DNA of 64,000 nt from contig NZ_JAIPUS010000004.1 of NCBI RefSeq assembly GCF_020055675.1, positions 62,001 through 126,000 on the forward strand, given 5' to 3'. Under the pieces are notes generated by a model, which did not search any database, had not been told where the DNA came from, and worked only from the letters and a program-made list of their open reading frames with translations. Of the stretch, positions 18,516 to 27,098 are shown piece after piece. Position 1 is the first letter of the stretch. The number at the start of each line of letters is the position of its first letter. The DNA is from Marivita sp. (GTDB taxonomy: Bacteria > Pseudomonadota > Alphaproteobacteria > Rhodobacterales > Rhodobacteraceae). A program made the translations under genes and the position numbers.

Positions 18516-18531
18516 ATTCATCCGGATGATT
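18516..18531. promoter_or_regulatory. Palindromic operator candidate upstream of phnC
   Basis: ATTCATCCGGATGATT contains the perfect 12-base palindrome TCATCCGGATGA (18518-18529). It matches 14 of 16 positions of the element at 11969-11984 before phnF1. It sits 26 bases before the phnC ATG. Its presence at both transcription-unit heads suggests one regulator for core and transport genes. Confidence 0.55.
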
Positions 18532-18556
18532 AAGACATCCGCGTTTGGGGGCACAA

Positions 18557-19372
18557 ATGACCGACAACTTGATCTTATCCGGCGTGACCCGCCAATTCGG
18601 AGACACCACAGCAGTCGACAACGTCTCGCTCTCTGTCGAGCCGGGGCAATTCGTTGGCGTCATCGGGCGCTCTGGTGCCGGAAAGTCCACGTTGCTGCGA
18701 TTGATCAACCGTCTTGTCGAGCCCAGTTCAGGGTCGGTTTCGTTTCAGGGTTCCGAGATTACCGCGCTGAAGGGCAAGGCCCTGCGGGACTGGCGCCGGG
18801 GCTGTGCGATGATCTTCCAGCAATTCAACTTGGTGGATCGGCTGGATGTGCTAACCAATGTGCTGATCGGACGGTTGGCAGAGCATGGATTCCTGTCGTC
18901 CATGGCCGCGCAATTCACCGACGAAGAGCGCGCATTGGCCATTCGGGCGCTTGACCGTCTCGATCTCGTGCCCCAGGCATTGCAACGCGCAGGAACGCTC
19001 TCGGGCGGCCAGCAGCAACGGGTGGCCATCGCCAAGGCCTTGGTACAGCAACCGAAAATCATGCTGGCGGATGAGCCGATCGCCTCGCTTGATCCGGCCA
19101 ATGCGACGCTGGTCATGGATGGACTCAAGCAAATCAACGCCGAAGACGGGCTGACCGTCATGGTCAACCTTCACACGCTGGATACGGCGCGCGCCTACTG
19201 TGATCGCATCATCGCCATGCGTGCGGGACGCGTCTTTTTCGACGGGACCGCGCGGCAGCTGACCGACGATGTGGTGCGCGACATCTATGGGCTGCAAGGG
19301 CTGGCCGAGTTCAACGAATCCGTCACGTCGACCGCCGCCCGCCCGACCGGCCAGTTTGCTCAGCCTGCCTGA
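18557..19372 (+). CDS. phnC: Phosphonate ABC transporter ATP-binding protein PhnC
   Basis: ATPase of a phosphonate importer, 271 aa. Walker [11 protein letters not shown]-loop FQQFNLV, signature [15 protein letters not shown], Walker [14 protein letters not shown] and H-loop NLHTLDTA are all present. The ATG at 18557 is preferred over an in-frame TTG 12 bases earlier, which lies within the spacer. It opens the transport segment, phnC-D-E-E, each in the expected order. Confidence 0.93.
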   Translation: MTDNLILSGVTRQFGDTTAVDNVSLSVEPGQFVGVIGRSGAGKSTLLRLINRLVEPSSGSVSFQGSEITALKGKALRDWRRGCAMIFQQFNLVDRLDVLTNVLIGRLAEHGFLSSMAAQFTDEERALAIRALDRLDLVPQALQRAGTLSGGQQQRVAIAKALVQQPKIMLADEPIASLDPANATLVMDGLKQINAEDGLTVMVNLHTLDTARAYCDRIIAMRAGRVFFDGTARQLTDDVVRDIYGLQGLAEFNESVTSTAARPTGQFAQPA

Positions 19373-19440
19373 GCCCTCGTCGTATCATAACAACAGACAC
19401 CGAAAAGGTGCTCCCCTGCTAACGCAAAGAGGACAATCAC

Positions 19441-20346
19441 ATGCGTTTCATCACTGCTACCGCTCTCGCGGCCCTTATTGCGGCCCCGGCGCTCGCCGAC
19501 GGCTGGAAAGAAGATTACCAGGTTCTGAAGTTTGGCATCCTGTCGGGCGAGAACGAAAAAGACCGGATCGCGCGCTACACGCCGTTCGAGGAATATCTCA
19601 AGCGGGAACTCGGCGTCGAGGTCGAGATTTTCACAGCCGGCAACTATGATGGCGTGATCCAGGCGCTGGCCGCCGACCAGATCGAGTTCGCGTTTCTCGG
19701 CTCTGCCGCCTATGCTGCGGCTTACACCGCGACCGATGCCGGCGTGGAACCGCTGGTGTCCCGCGTCCAGAACGACGGATCGACCGGCTATTATTCCGTC
19801 ATTGTCACCCGCTGCGACAGCGGTCTGGAGGACATCGCCGCGCTCGAAGGCAAGGTTCTGGCCTTTGCCGATCCCGACAGCACCTCCGGCTACGCGGTTC
19901 CATATTTCAACCTGTCCAAGGAAGTGGATCCGAAGACCTATTTCTCCGCGATCCCCTTCTCCGGCAGCCACGAGGCCGGCGTGCAGGGGGTGGTAAACGG
20001 AACCTTCGACGCGGCCGCCACCTACGAGACGAACGAAACAAACGGAATCGTTCAGCGCATGGTCACGAAGGGCATGATTGGCGATGGCGAAGCCTGCAAT
20101 ATCTGGGCGTCCCCCGAGATCACCTCCGGTCCGCTGACGGCGCGTGCGAACCTGCCGCAGGACCTCAAGGACGCGATGCAGACGGCCGTGATGGAAAGCC
20201 CCGAGAAGGACAAAACGGCGTTCATCGAGATGTCCGGCGGTGTGGACTCCACCCAGAAGGGATGGATCCGCGTTGACCACGACCGCTACCAGTGGATCGT
20301 CGACATGCGCGACTGGATCAAGAAAGAGCGCCGCTCCGGCTCGTGA
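19441..20346 (+). CDS. phnD: Phosphonate ABC transporter substrate-binding protein PhnD
   Basis: Periplasmic binding protein, 301 aa, with a signal peptide (residues 1-19, ending APALAD). The PhnD fold is shown by LKFGILSGENEKDRIARYTP near the N-terminus, AADQIEFAFLGSAAYAAA, the DPDSTSGYAVP loop that holds the phosphonate group in E. coli PhnD, and GVVNGTFDAAATYE. AAAGAGG lies before the ATG. The ligand cannot be deduced. Confidence 0.93.
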   Translation: MRFITATALAALIAAPALADGWKEDYQVLKFGILSGENEKDRIARYTPFEEYLKRELGVEVEIFTAGNYDGVIQALAADQIEFAFLGSAAYAAAYTATDAGVEPLVSRVQNDGSTGYYSVIVTRCDSGLEDIAALEGKVLAFADPDSTSGYAVPYFNLSKEVDPKTYFSAIPFSGSHEAGVQGVVNGTFDAAATYETNETNGIVQRMVTKGMIGDGEACNIWASPEITSGPLTARANLPQDLKDAMQTAVMESPEKDKTAFIEMSGGVDSTQKGWIRVDHDRYQWIVDMRDWIKKERRSGS

Positions 20347-20412
20347 TCTGACGTCGCACGACAAAGTGGTGGGCGGTCAAGGCCCACCACGCGTTTCTCC
20401 GGGGAAAATAGT

Positions 20413-21360
20413 ATGACTGCAACCGCAGACATTGCGAGTGGCTCACGGCCGCAGGGCACAGGCGCCATTGCCGATTTCGAAATCGCCTTCGCCGCCAGGC
20501 GCCGCCGCATGCGCACAAGCTGGGCGATTGGAGCGATCCTGTTCCTGATTGTCTTTGCGTTCACCAGCTGGATCGGGGATTTCTTCAAGGTCACGCAAGT
20601 CAGCATGCCCGATGGATCGCGCGAATGGCGCTGGATCATCCCGGCTGGGATTCCGCGCTTGGGCGAATTTATCGAGAAGACCATTCCGGCCCTGCGGTGG
20701 GACACCCTGGGTGTGGATATCGCTGAGTGGTTCTGGCGCTGGCAGATCTGGATGGGCTTGCTGTTCGAAACAATCCTGATCGCGTTCATGGCCACGGTTC
20801 TGGGCGTGATCGGCGGCTTTGTCCTTTCCTTTCCGGCTGCACGCAACCTGGCCCCCAACAGGTGGGTGCTCTTGATCACCCGCCGCTATCTCGAAATCGC
20901 GCGAACCGTGCCCGAGTTGGTCTGGGCGTTGATATTTGTCTTCTGCTTTTCAGTCGGCCCGATGGCCGGGGTGCTGGCCATCGGGCTGCACGCCACCGGG
21001 GCCCTGGGCAAGCTCTATTCCGAAGTGAACGAAAATATCGACATGCGCCCGCTCGAAGGCGTCAAGGCCGCAGGCGGGACATGGTTTGACCAGGTCCGCT
21101 ATGGCGCGGTGCCGCAGGTACTTCCCAATATCATAAGCTACACGCTCTTGCGGTTCGAGATCAACGTCCGTGCCTCGTCGATCATTGGCTATGTCGGCGC
21201 CGGTGGGCTGGGGCAGGAATTCCGCGTCGCCATTAGCTTTCAGGAATACACCGACCTGTCAGCCCTTTTCGTCATCATTTTCGTGACCGTCATGGTCATC
21301 GACTACGGATCCGAAAAACTGCGCCATCGCGTTATCGGACTGGGGGAACGCACGTCATGA
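20413..21360 (+). CDS. phnE: Phosphonate ABC transporter permease PhnE (first)
   Basis: Inner-membrane permease, 315 aa, about six helices, with the BPD-transport EAA-loop region ENIDMRPLEGVKAAGG that contacts PhnC. An extended soluble stretch between the first helix (about 35-52) and the second (about 110-135) is typical of long PhnE proteins. Its stop overlaps the second permease as ATGA (21357-21360), so the two form a heterodimeric channel. Confidence 0.92.
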   Translation: MTATADIASGSRPQGTGAIADFEIAFAARRRRMRTSWAIGAILFLIVFAFTSWIGDFFKVTQVSMPDGSREWRWIIPAGIPRLGEFIEKTIPALRWDTLGVDIAEWFWRWQIWMGLLFETILIAFMATVLGVIGGFVLSFPAARNLAPNRWVLLITRRYLEIARTVPELVWALIFVFCFSVGPMAGVLAIGLHATGALGKLYSEVNENIDMRPLEGVKAAGGTWFDQVRYGAVPQVLPNIISYTLLRFEINVRASSIIGYVGAGGLGQEFRVAISFQEYTDLSALFVIIFVTVMVIDYGSEKLRHRVIGLGERTS

Positions 21361-22220
21361 GCCTGACTCAATCAAAAATCGCCGCCGCGCGCCGCCGTGT
21401 GCCCCTGGCCTTCCAGGCGCCGCTGTCCGTCCGTATCCGCCGCTACGCGCTCTGGGCCTTTTTCATCGGTCTGTTTGGCTGGTGTCTTTACGATTTCAAC
21501 TTTTCGCCTGCGCGTATCTGGGAAGGGCTGGGGCGCCTCGGGACCGTCATGTCCTTCATGTTCCCGCCCCATGTCTGGGACAATTGGTCTGATTTCTCGG
21601 AGGTCCTGAATGGTCTGGGCGAAACGCTGGCGATTGCCTTTCTCGGCACCCTGCTGGGTGCGATCTTTGCCTTGCCGTTGTCACTTCTTGGGGCCAAGAA
21701 CATCATCAGGCAAAGCATCCTGCGCCTGACTGTGCGGCGGGGCTATGACATCATACGTGCCTTCGAAACCCTGGTCCTTGCGTTGATCTTCATCCGCGCG
21801 TTCGGTCTTGGGCCGCTGGCCGGCATCCTCGCGATTGCGGTCAGTGAGATCGGCACCTTTGCCAAGCTGTTTTCGGAAGCAATCGAGAACACCTCTGAGA
21901 AACCGGTGGAAGGGGTCAAGGCCTCGGGCGGGTCACGCCTGCAGCAGATCCGCTTTGGCATCACGCCCCAGGTGAACCCGGTGATCCTGTCCATCCTCCT
22001 CTACAATTTCGAGTCCAACGTGCGCTCGGGCACGATCCTCGGGATTGTCGGCGCGGGCGGGATCGGATTCCTGTTGTCGGACCGCATCGCCGCCTACAGG
22101 TGGGACGAGGCCTGGTCGATCATCTTCCTGATCATCGGCATGGTCTACCTGATCGATTGGTTGTCGGGGCTGATCCGGACGCGGTTGATCGGTGGACAGG
22201 AAGGGAGAGCATTGAAATGA
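21357..22220 (+). CDS. phnE: Phosphonate ABC transporter permease PhnE (second)
   Basis: Partner permease, 287 aa, with the matching EAA loop ENTSEKPVEGVKASGG and the conserved C-terminal GIVGAGGIGFLL. Together with the preceding PhnE it makes the two-permease arrangement common in alphaproteobacterial phosphonate importers. The stop overlaps the transglutaminase-like gene as ATGA (22217-22220), which ties that gene to the transporter. Confidence 0.92.
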   Translation: MSLTQSKIAAARRRVPLAFQAPLSVRIRRYALWAFFIGLFGWCLYDFNFSPARIWEGLGRLGTVMSFMFPPHVWDNWSDFSEVLNGLGETLAIAFLGTLLGAIFALPLSLLGAKNIIRQSILRLTVRRGYDIIRAFETLVLALIFIRAFGLGPLAGILAIAVSEIGTFAKLFSEAIENTSEKPVEGVKASGGSRLQQIRFGITPQVNPVILSILLYNFESNVRSGTILGIVGAGGIGFLLSDRIAAYRWDEAWSIIFLIIGMVYLIDWLSGLIRTRLIGGQEGRALK

Positions 22221-23053
22221 CAAGTCACGAGGTCATCTACACGGTCGACGTTCCGGACGGAACGGACGCGGTTCTGGTGCCCGGCGGCATCGCCACCCCG
22301 CATGGCACTATTGTCGAGATCGGCTGCGATGAGGCTTCGCTGGACCTTGTGGCGGAAGCCACAACTGGCCAATCCGTCGGGATCGTCCGGTCTCCGGCCG
22401 GGTCCGTTACCTTGCGGCTGCGCTGCGATGCGGGGCAGGTGGCACCCTATCCCGACAAGATGTTCGATCCGGCACCGTCCCGGTACACCTGCGCGGCGGA
22501 CGATCTTGTCATCGAGGCGAAAGACGCGGCCCGTGACCTCAAGGGCCTTGCCCGGGCCCAAGCCATCGCGCGTCACACCGCAGACCGCTTTTCCTACGGC
22601 CACCCCGAAGCGCGGTTCAACGACGGCCATGATGTCGTGCCAGCGCTGGGGTGCGGCGTGACCGAAGGGTCCTGCGTCGACATCAACACCTATTTCCTCG
22701 CGGCCCTGCGTGCCTCGGGGATAGAGGCGGGTTATGTCACGGGGTTCTTCTTTCCACAGGAAAAGACGGATCATTGCACCGATGGCCATTGCTGGGTCGT
22801 GACCCGGATCGACGGCGTGACCCATGAATGGGACATTGCCCACCACCTCAAGCTGGGCACCCGCGACATCGCACCGGCGCTCAATCCAAAGCCGGGTCAC
22901 CGCGTGGCGTGTTTCCATTCGATGGGGCTCGATATTCCCGAACGCGGGGGCTTGGCGCTGAAGGCCCTGATCGAGCCCATGGCTGTCCGCGATGGCCAGG
23001 TCCTTCGATTCAAGGAGCCTGCCATTCGTCTTGCCGTTCCCGCCCTGACGTGA
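22217..23053 (+). CDS. Transglutaminase-like cysteine hydrolase family protein in phn locus 1
   Basis: A 278-residue protein with a C-terminal transglutaminase-like (papain-fold) domain. The triad can be placed at C153 (EGSCVDINTYF), H191 (TDGHCWVV) and D206 (THEWDIAHH). Residues 1-100 form a beta-rich N-terminal part as in many bacterial members. No signal peptide, so cytosolic. It begins in an ATGA overlap with the second phnE, hence part of the phosphonate transport operon. Members are peptidases, amidases or acyl transferases; the substrate here is unknown, possibly an amide or peptide-linked phosphonate. Confidence 0.75.
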   Translation: MTSHEVIYTVDVPDGTDAVLVPGGIATPHGTIVEIGCDEASLDLVAEATTGQSVGIVRSPAGSVTLRLRCDAGQVAPYPDKMFDPAPSRYTCAADDLVIEAKDAARDLKGLARAQAIARHTADRFSYGHPEARFNDGHDVVPALGCGVTEGSCVDINTYFLAALRASGIEAGYVTGFFFPQEKTDHCTDGHCWVVTRIDGVTHEWDIAHHLKLGTRDIAPALNPKPGHRVACFHSMGLDIPERGGLALKALIEPMAVRDGQVLRFKEPAIRLAVPALT

Positions 23054-23260
23054 CGGGGTGCGACGAAGACCCGAAGATCAGGGCTCGGGTGCGCGTGCCC
23101 ACAGATCGCGTGCCGCGTCTGCATCACTTACGTCCGCCCGGGGCCGCAATCCAGCCGCGATCAGCGTGCGCATGAGATCGGGGTCGCAGGGGATGTCATC
23201 ATCATGCAGGCCGGGGTGTTGACGGCCCCGCACAACAGTTTTGCAAAACAGGAGAAACCC

Positions 23261-23890
23261 ATGAGCGGCGCAGGCGCAAAGAACCACCTGAACGAAGAGC
23301 CGAATATCCACCCCGAGGCCAGCGTGGTCGACTGTGAGCTGGGCGCATGGACCGAAGTCGGCAAGGGCACGTCGATGCGGGCGTCCTCCATGGGGGACTG
23401 GTCCTATATCACCCAGCACTGTCACGTGGTCTGGACCAGTATCGGCAAGATGTGTTCCATCGCGAACGGCGCGCGGATCAATCCCGGCAACCATCCGACA
23501 TGGCGGGCCGTGCAGCATCACAGCGTCTACCGGGCCGAAGCCTACGGACTGGGCGAGGACGATCACGACTTCTTCGAATGGCGCAAGGCCGACTGGGTCA
23601 CCATCGGCCATGACGTCTGGATCGGGCACGGCGTGACCATCACCGCAGGCGTGACCATCGGCACCGGTGCCGTGATCGGTGCCGGTGCGGTTGTGACCCG
23701 GGATGTGCCCCCCTATACCGTTGTCGGTGGTGTGCCCGCACGGGTTCTCAAGCGCCGCTTTTCGGACCAGCAGGCAGAGGCGCTGATGGAGATCGCGGTC
23801 TGGGACTGGTCGCATGATGCCTACAAGCGCGCACTGCCCGACATAAGGAGGCTCGACATCGATGCTTTCATTGAGAAATATCGGGGCTGA
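23261..23890 (+). CDS. Hexapeptide-repeat acyltransferase of phosphonate operons
   Basis: A left-handed beta-helix acyltransferase, 209 aa. Hexapeptide turns run from about residue 12 to 175, including [17 protein letters not shown] and [23 protein letters not shown], the classic acetyl-CoA-using signature. Such transferases recur in phn operons and are thought to acetylate an aminophosphonate or an intermediate, a role comparable with PhnO. AGGAG precedes the chosen ATG at 23261. The last 29 bases overlap the first permease gene. Confidence 0.82.
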   Translation: MSGAGAKNHLNEEPNIHPEASVVDCELGAWTEVGKGTSMRASSMGDWSYITQHCHVVWTSIGKMCSIANGARINPGNHPTWRAVQHHSVYRAEAYGLGEDDHDFFEWRKADWVTIGHDVWIGHGVTITAGVTIGTGAVIGAGAVVTRDVPPYTVVGGVPARVLKRRFSDQQAEALMEIAVWDWSHDAYKRALPDIRRLDIDAFIEKYRG

Positions 23891-24425
23891 TCCACCGCCC
23901 TTGCGCAAACCCCGAAAGGTGGTGGATGGCAGTTTTCTGGTTCTGTTGGTCTTTACTTTGGCCGGGGGAGTGGCCGTTGCCTGGACCTCGGGGCTGGACC
24001 GAACCGGCGTGATCGTGGCTGAAGCATTCCGCTTTATCGCGGTGCTGGCGCCAAAGATCGCGGCGGGGATATTCATCGCCGCGACGCTGCCGATGCTTCT
24101 GCCCCGCGACAAGGTGGGACGGTTGATCGGACGGGAAAGCGGGCTGCGTGGACTGGTCGTGGCCGCTGCCTGTGGTGCCGCTTTGCCGGGTGGGCCGATG
24201 ATGACCTTTCCGTTGGCGGCGGGGCTGACGGCGGCGGGGGCCGACCTTGGGGCCACCATCGCCTTCGTTTCCGGCTGGAGCCTTCTGGGGCTGAACCGGA
24301 CGCTGATCTGGGAATTCTCGTTCCTGCCCTCCGATCTTGTCTGGACGCGCTACATGCTCAGTCTGCCGGCGCCGGTTCTTCTGGGACTGGCCGCGCGGGC
24401 GGTGATGCAAAGACGCGTCGCATGA
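23862..24425 (+). CDS. Half-size permease, N-terminal partner (DUF318/ArsP-like fold suspected)
   Basis: A 187-residue membrane protein with about four helices after a short basic N-terminus. Residues 105-120 hold a Gly/Pro-rich turn ([16 protein letters not shown]) in the membrane. The neighbour has the equivalent GPLTPGGAFVSFAIGA, so the two proteins look like homologous halves of one eight-helix permease. GGAGG stands upstream of the ATG; the gene overlaps the acyltransferase by 29 bases and its stop overlaps the next gene as ATGA. The overall pattern recalls the DUF318/ArsP permeases, but this is a guess from topology and the proline-glycine turns. Confidence 0.6.
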   Translation: MLSLRNIGADPPPLRKPRKVVDGSFLVLLVFTLAGGVAVAWTSGLDRTGVIVAEAFRFIAVLAPKIAAGIFIAATLPMLLPRDKVGRLIGRESGLRGLVVAAACGAALPGGPMMTFPLAAGLTAAGADLGATIAFVSGWSLLGLNRTLIWEFSFLPSDLVWTRYMLSLPAPVLLGLAARAVMQRRVA

Positions 24426-24904
24426 ACATCCTGATCGGAACGGTGCTGATCGGGGGCGCAGCGCTCTGGTTGTGGTCATATCTGCCCAATTCCGACTGGC
24501 GGCGCGCCTCCTACGAGGCGTCGCTGGACACCTTCCTGTTCACCGCGCCGCGGGTCCTCGTGGCCCTGCTCGGGGCCGGGTTCTTTGCCGAATTGCTGCC
24601 GGAGGACCAGGTGCGCGGCCTGTTGGGATCTGAGGCCGGACTGACCGCCGTGGTCCTGGCGATTGCCCTGGGGCCGCTGACGCCGGGCGGGGCCTTTGTC
24701 AGTTTCGCCATCGGTGCGGCGGCGCTCAAGGCCGGAGCCGCTCCGGTGGCCGCGATTGCCTATGTCACCTCCTGGTCGCTGTTTTCGACGACGAAAATCT
24801 TCGCCTACGAATTGTCCTTCATGGGGCGACAGGCAACGCTGATGCGTATTCTTGTCAGCCTGCCGGTTCCCTTTGCAATCGCAGGGCTTGCTCATTTCCT
24901 CTGA
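24422..24904 (+). CDS. Half-size permease, C-terminal partner
   Basis: A 160-residue, four-helix membrane protein translated by ATGA coupling with the preceding half permease. Shared features with the partner are the acidic/basic LLPEDQVRGLLGSEAGL (partner [17 protein letters not shown]), the Pro-Gly turn and a final SLPVPF (partner SLPAPV). This internal homology supports a heterodimer from a split or duplicated ancestor. Last gene of the locus. Substrate unknown; export of a phosphonate breakdown product or an anion is one possibility. Confidence 0.62.
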   Translation: MNILIGTVLIGGAALWLWSYLPNSDWRRASYEASLDTFLFTAPRVLVALLGAGFFAELLPEDQVRGLLGSEAGLTAVVLAIALGPLTPGGAFVSFAIGAAALKAGAAPVAAIAYVTSWSLFSTTKIFAYELSFMGRQATLMRILVSLPVPFAIAGLAHFL

Positions 24905-25234
24905 GGCCTTGTGAAATGACACAGGCCCCCGTCGAACCAGATCATGCGAGCCTGGTCTTGCCACGCGGAGCATCTGGCAACCTGTGTGGCCTGTTCACCA
25001 GGGATCGGAGCTTGGTCCTCGGCGCGCCCTGTGTTCCCCCGGTCAAGGTTTTGAAAAGCTCTGCGCGATGTCGGGGCGTTGCATCCGGACGGCACGCAGC
25101 CCATGACATGTCTTGGACGGTCCGGGATGGTGCGCCCGAGGGTCCTTGTCCGGATGACTGAAGACGATGCGCATCCCGACCGGTAGGGTTTCTTGACACC
25201 GTTGCAACAGATGAAATGACGAAACTTTGGACGA
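24905..25234. other. Convergent intergenic region between phn loci 1 and 2
   Basis: About 330 bases with no convincing gene, between the 3' ends of the half-permease and phnM2. A short imperfect hairpin (GGCCTTGTG 24905-24913 with CACAGGCC 24920-24927, one bulged base, no T-run) directly follows the permease stop and may end transcription. Nothing else was recognised. Confidence 0.4.
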
Positions 25235-26377
25235 TCAACTGACCTTGTTGCCCCGGCTCCAGACGCCGCGAAGAAGGGGCGTCTGCCCGGCGATGTGCAC
25301 GCGCAGGACATCGCCCCGCAATCCCGGCAGCAGCGCGCCGCGGTCGGCCAGCCGCGCGGCGCGCGCGGGGGTGCGGGTGACCGTCGCGATTGCGCGTGGC
25401 AGGTCATCCCAGAGGCGGGCGAGGTGGAAGGCTGATAAAAGCAGCGCCGACGGAACGTAATCCGACGAAACGATGTCCAGCAGACCGGCCTTCGCCAGGT
25501 CTTCGGCGGCAACATTTCCAGAATGCGAGCGGCCCCGGATCAGATTGGGTGCGCCCATCATCACCGCAATGCCCCGAGTGCGGCAGGCTCGGGCTGCTTC
25601 AATCGTTGTCGGGAATTCGGCGAAGCCGACACCACTTTCACAGGAATTCGCGACATGCTCGGCCGTGGTGTCGTCGTGGCTTGCGAGCACAGCGCCAAGG
25701 CGGCCCGCTTCGGCGACGGCGCCGACCTCGTGGCTTGCGCCAAAGCGCTCTTGCAAAGCCAACAGCGTCTCGACATGGGTTGCGAATTCCGCATCATTCA
25801 TGCCGCGCTTTTTGGACACATAGGTCTTCAGCGCGGTCAGATCGCGGAATTGGCGTTGGCCCGGGGTGTGGTCCATCAGGCTGACGATGCCGATCCGATC
25901 CTCCGGACCGAAGGCGGCAAGGTCGTCCAGCAGCGTCTCGGAACAGATTTCGGCCCGTAGATGCAGGAAGTGGCTGATTTTGAACAGCCCATCGGCGCGC
26001 GCAGCCAGCAGTTCGTCGGCCAGTTTGCGCGCGTGACCGATATAGCGCGCCTTGCCGGTATGCACGAACCCCACGCGCAACGCATCGAACACGGTGGTGA
26101 TTCCCGTCGAGGCAAGCTCTGCATCATGGGCGATCAAGGCGGGAAGATGGGGCCAGTCCACCTCGGGGCGCGGCTCGATGTGGCGCTCGACATTGTCGGT
26201 GTGAAGCTCAACCAACCCGGGCAGAACCAGATCGCCCGCACAATCCACCGCACCTGTCGGCACGTTTTCTCCCTCCGCGATGTCCGAGATCATGCCCCTC
26301 TCGATCGTGACCGAGCCGCGTACCACCCGATCCGGCAGCACCACTTGCGCATTGGCAAGGCAGACGTCACCTGACAT
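25235..26377 (-). CDS. phnM: Canonical PhnM, alpha-D-ribose 1-methylphosphonate 5-triphosphate diphosphatase
   Basis: A 380-residue amidohydrolase-fold enzyme that hydrolyses the triphosphate intermediate to the 5-phosphate and pyrophosphate. It carries the canonical metal motif ELHTDNVERHIEPRPEVDWP (H59, D61), AHDAELASTGITTVFDALR, MDHTPGQRQFRD, ASHDDTTAEHV and MGAPNLIRGRSHSGN. It is intact and closer to the E. coli type than phnM1 at 17286. The ATG at 26377 is preferred because the longer frame would run into the divergent gene; this ATG overlaps the candidate Pho box at 26371-26388. Confidence 0.9.
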   Translation of the reverse strand: MSGDVCLANAQVVLPDRVVRGSVTIERGMISDIAEGENVPTGAVDCAGDLVLPGLVELHTDNVERHIEPRPEVDWPHLPALIAHDAELASTGITTVFDALRVGFVHTGKARYIGHARKLADELLAARADGLFKISHFLHLRAEICSETLLDDLAAFGPEDRIGIVSLMDHTPGQRQFRDLTALKTYVSKKRGMNDAEFATHVETLLALQERFGASHEVGAVAEAGRLGAVLASHDDTTAEHVANSCESGVGFAEFPTTIEAARACRTRGIAVMMGAPNLIRGRSHSGNVAAEDLAKAGLLDIVSSDYVPSALLLSAFHLARLWDDLPRAIATVTRTPARAARLADRGALLPGLRGDVLRVHIAGQTPLLRGVWSRGNKVS

Positions 26378-26388
26378 GTCGCTGTCAT
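26371..26388 (+). promoter_or_regulatory. Candidate Pho box upstream of the DUF1045 gene
   Basis: CTGACAT-GTCG-CTGTCAT has two half-sites matching the PhoB consensus CTGTCAT at 6/7 and 7/7 with the correct 4-base spacer. It lies 38 bases upstream of the plus-strand gene at 26427 and overlaps the first codons of the divergent phnM2. It is the best PhoB-type site seen in the window. Confidence 0.55.
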
Positions 26389-26426
26389 ATGCCTTCGTCA
26401 AAGAGGAGGCCGGGAAAGGAGAATTC

Positions 26427-27098
26427 ATGTCATATACTCGATTTGCTATTTTCTATGTGCCGCCCGAAGGGCCATTGGCGGAATTTGGTGCGTCCTGGTT
26501 GGGCTGGGATATCGTAAACGGTGCCGAGGCGCGTCAACCCGAGCTGCCCGGTTTGCATGATATCACCATGACGCCGCGCAAATACGGGTTTCATGGGACG
26601 CTGAAACCCCCGTTTCGGCTGAAGCAGGGGCATGACGTGCAAGACCTGGCAACGGCCATTTCGGAGATGGCTGAAACGCTTGCGCCAGCCTGTTGCGACG
26701 GGCTGGACCTGACGCCGCTGGGGCGCTTCTTGGCGTTGACACCCCGCGGAGACATGGCCCCCTTGCGGCGGGTGGCGCAGGCCTGCGTCCGTGATCTTGA
26801 TGGGTTTCGCAGCCCGGCATCGGAGGAGGAGCTCGCACGCCGCAGACAGGCGGGGCTCAGCCCCCGGCAAGAGGCGCTGTTGATGAAATGGGGCTATCCG
26901 TATGTCATGGAAGAGTTTCGATTTCACCTGACCCTGTCGGGACGACTGCCGCGCGAAGCCATTCCGAAATGGAGGGATATCTTGTACGACAGGCTGCCGG
27001 ATTTGCCTGCACCCTTCGTGATGGACAGCATCGCACTCTGCGGCGAACGGGGCGACGGGCGTTTCGAGCTGATCCATCGCTACAACCTCGTGGGCTGA
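26427..27098 (+). CDS. DUF1045 phosphonate-operon protein, 2H-phosphoesterase-like
   Basis: A 223-residue protein of the DUF1045 group that recurs in phn gene clusters. Two His-x-Thr motifs, HGT at 56-58 (YGFHGTLKPPF) and HLT at 167-169 (FRFHLTLSG), are the hallmark of 2H phosphoesterases, which open cyclic phosphodiesters. No phnP is seen in the window, so this protein may hydrolyse the 5-phosphoribosyl 1,2-cyclic phosphate made by C-P lyase. That function is inference. AAAGGAG precedes the ATG. The 3' end overlaps phnN by 19 bases on the opposite strand. Confidence 0.8.
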   Translation: MSYTRFAIFYVPPEGPLAEFGASWLGWDIVNGAEARQPELPGLHDITMTPRKYGFHGTLKPPFRLKQGHDVQDLATAISEMAETLAPACCDGLDLTPLGRFLALTPRGDMAPLRRVAQACVRDLDGFRSPASEEELARRRQAGLSPRQEALLMKWGYPYVMEEFRFHLTLSGRLPREAIPKWRDILYDRLPDLPAPFVMDSIALCGERGDGRFELIHRYNLVG

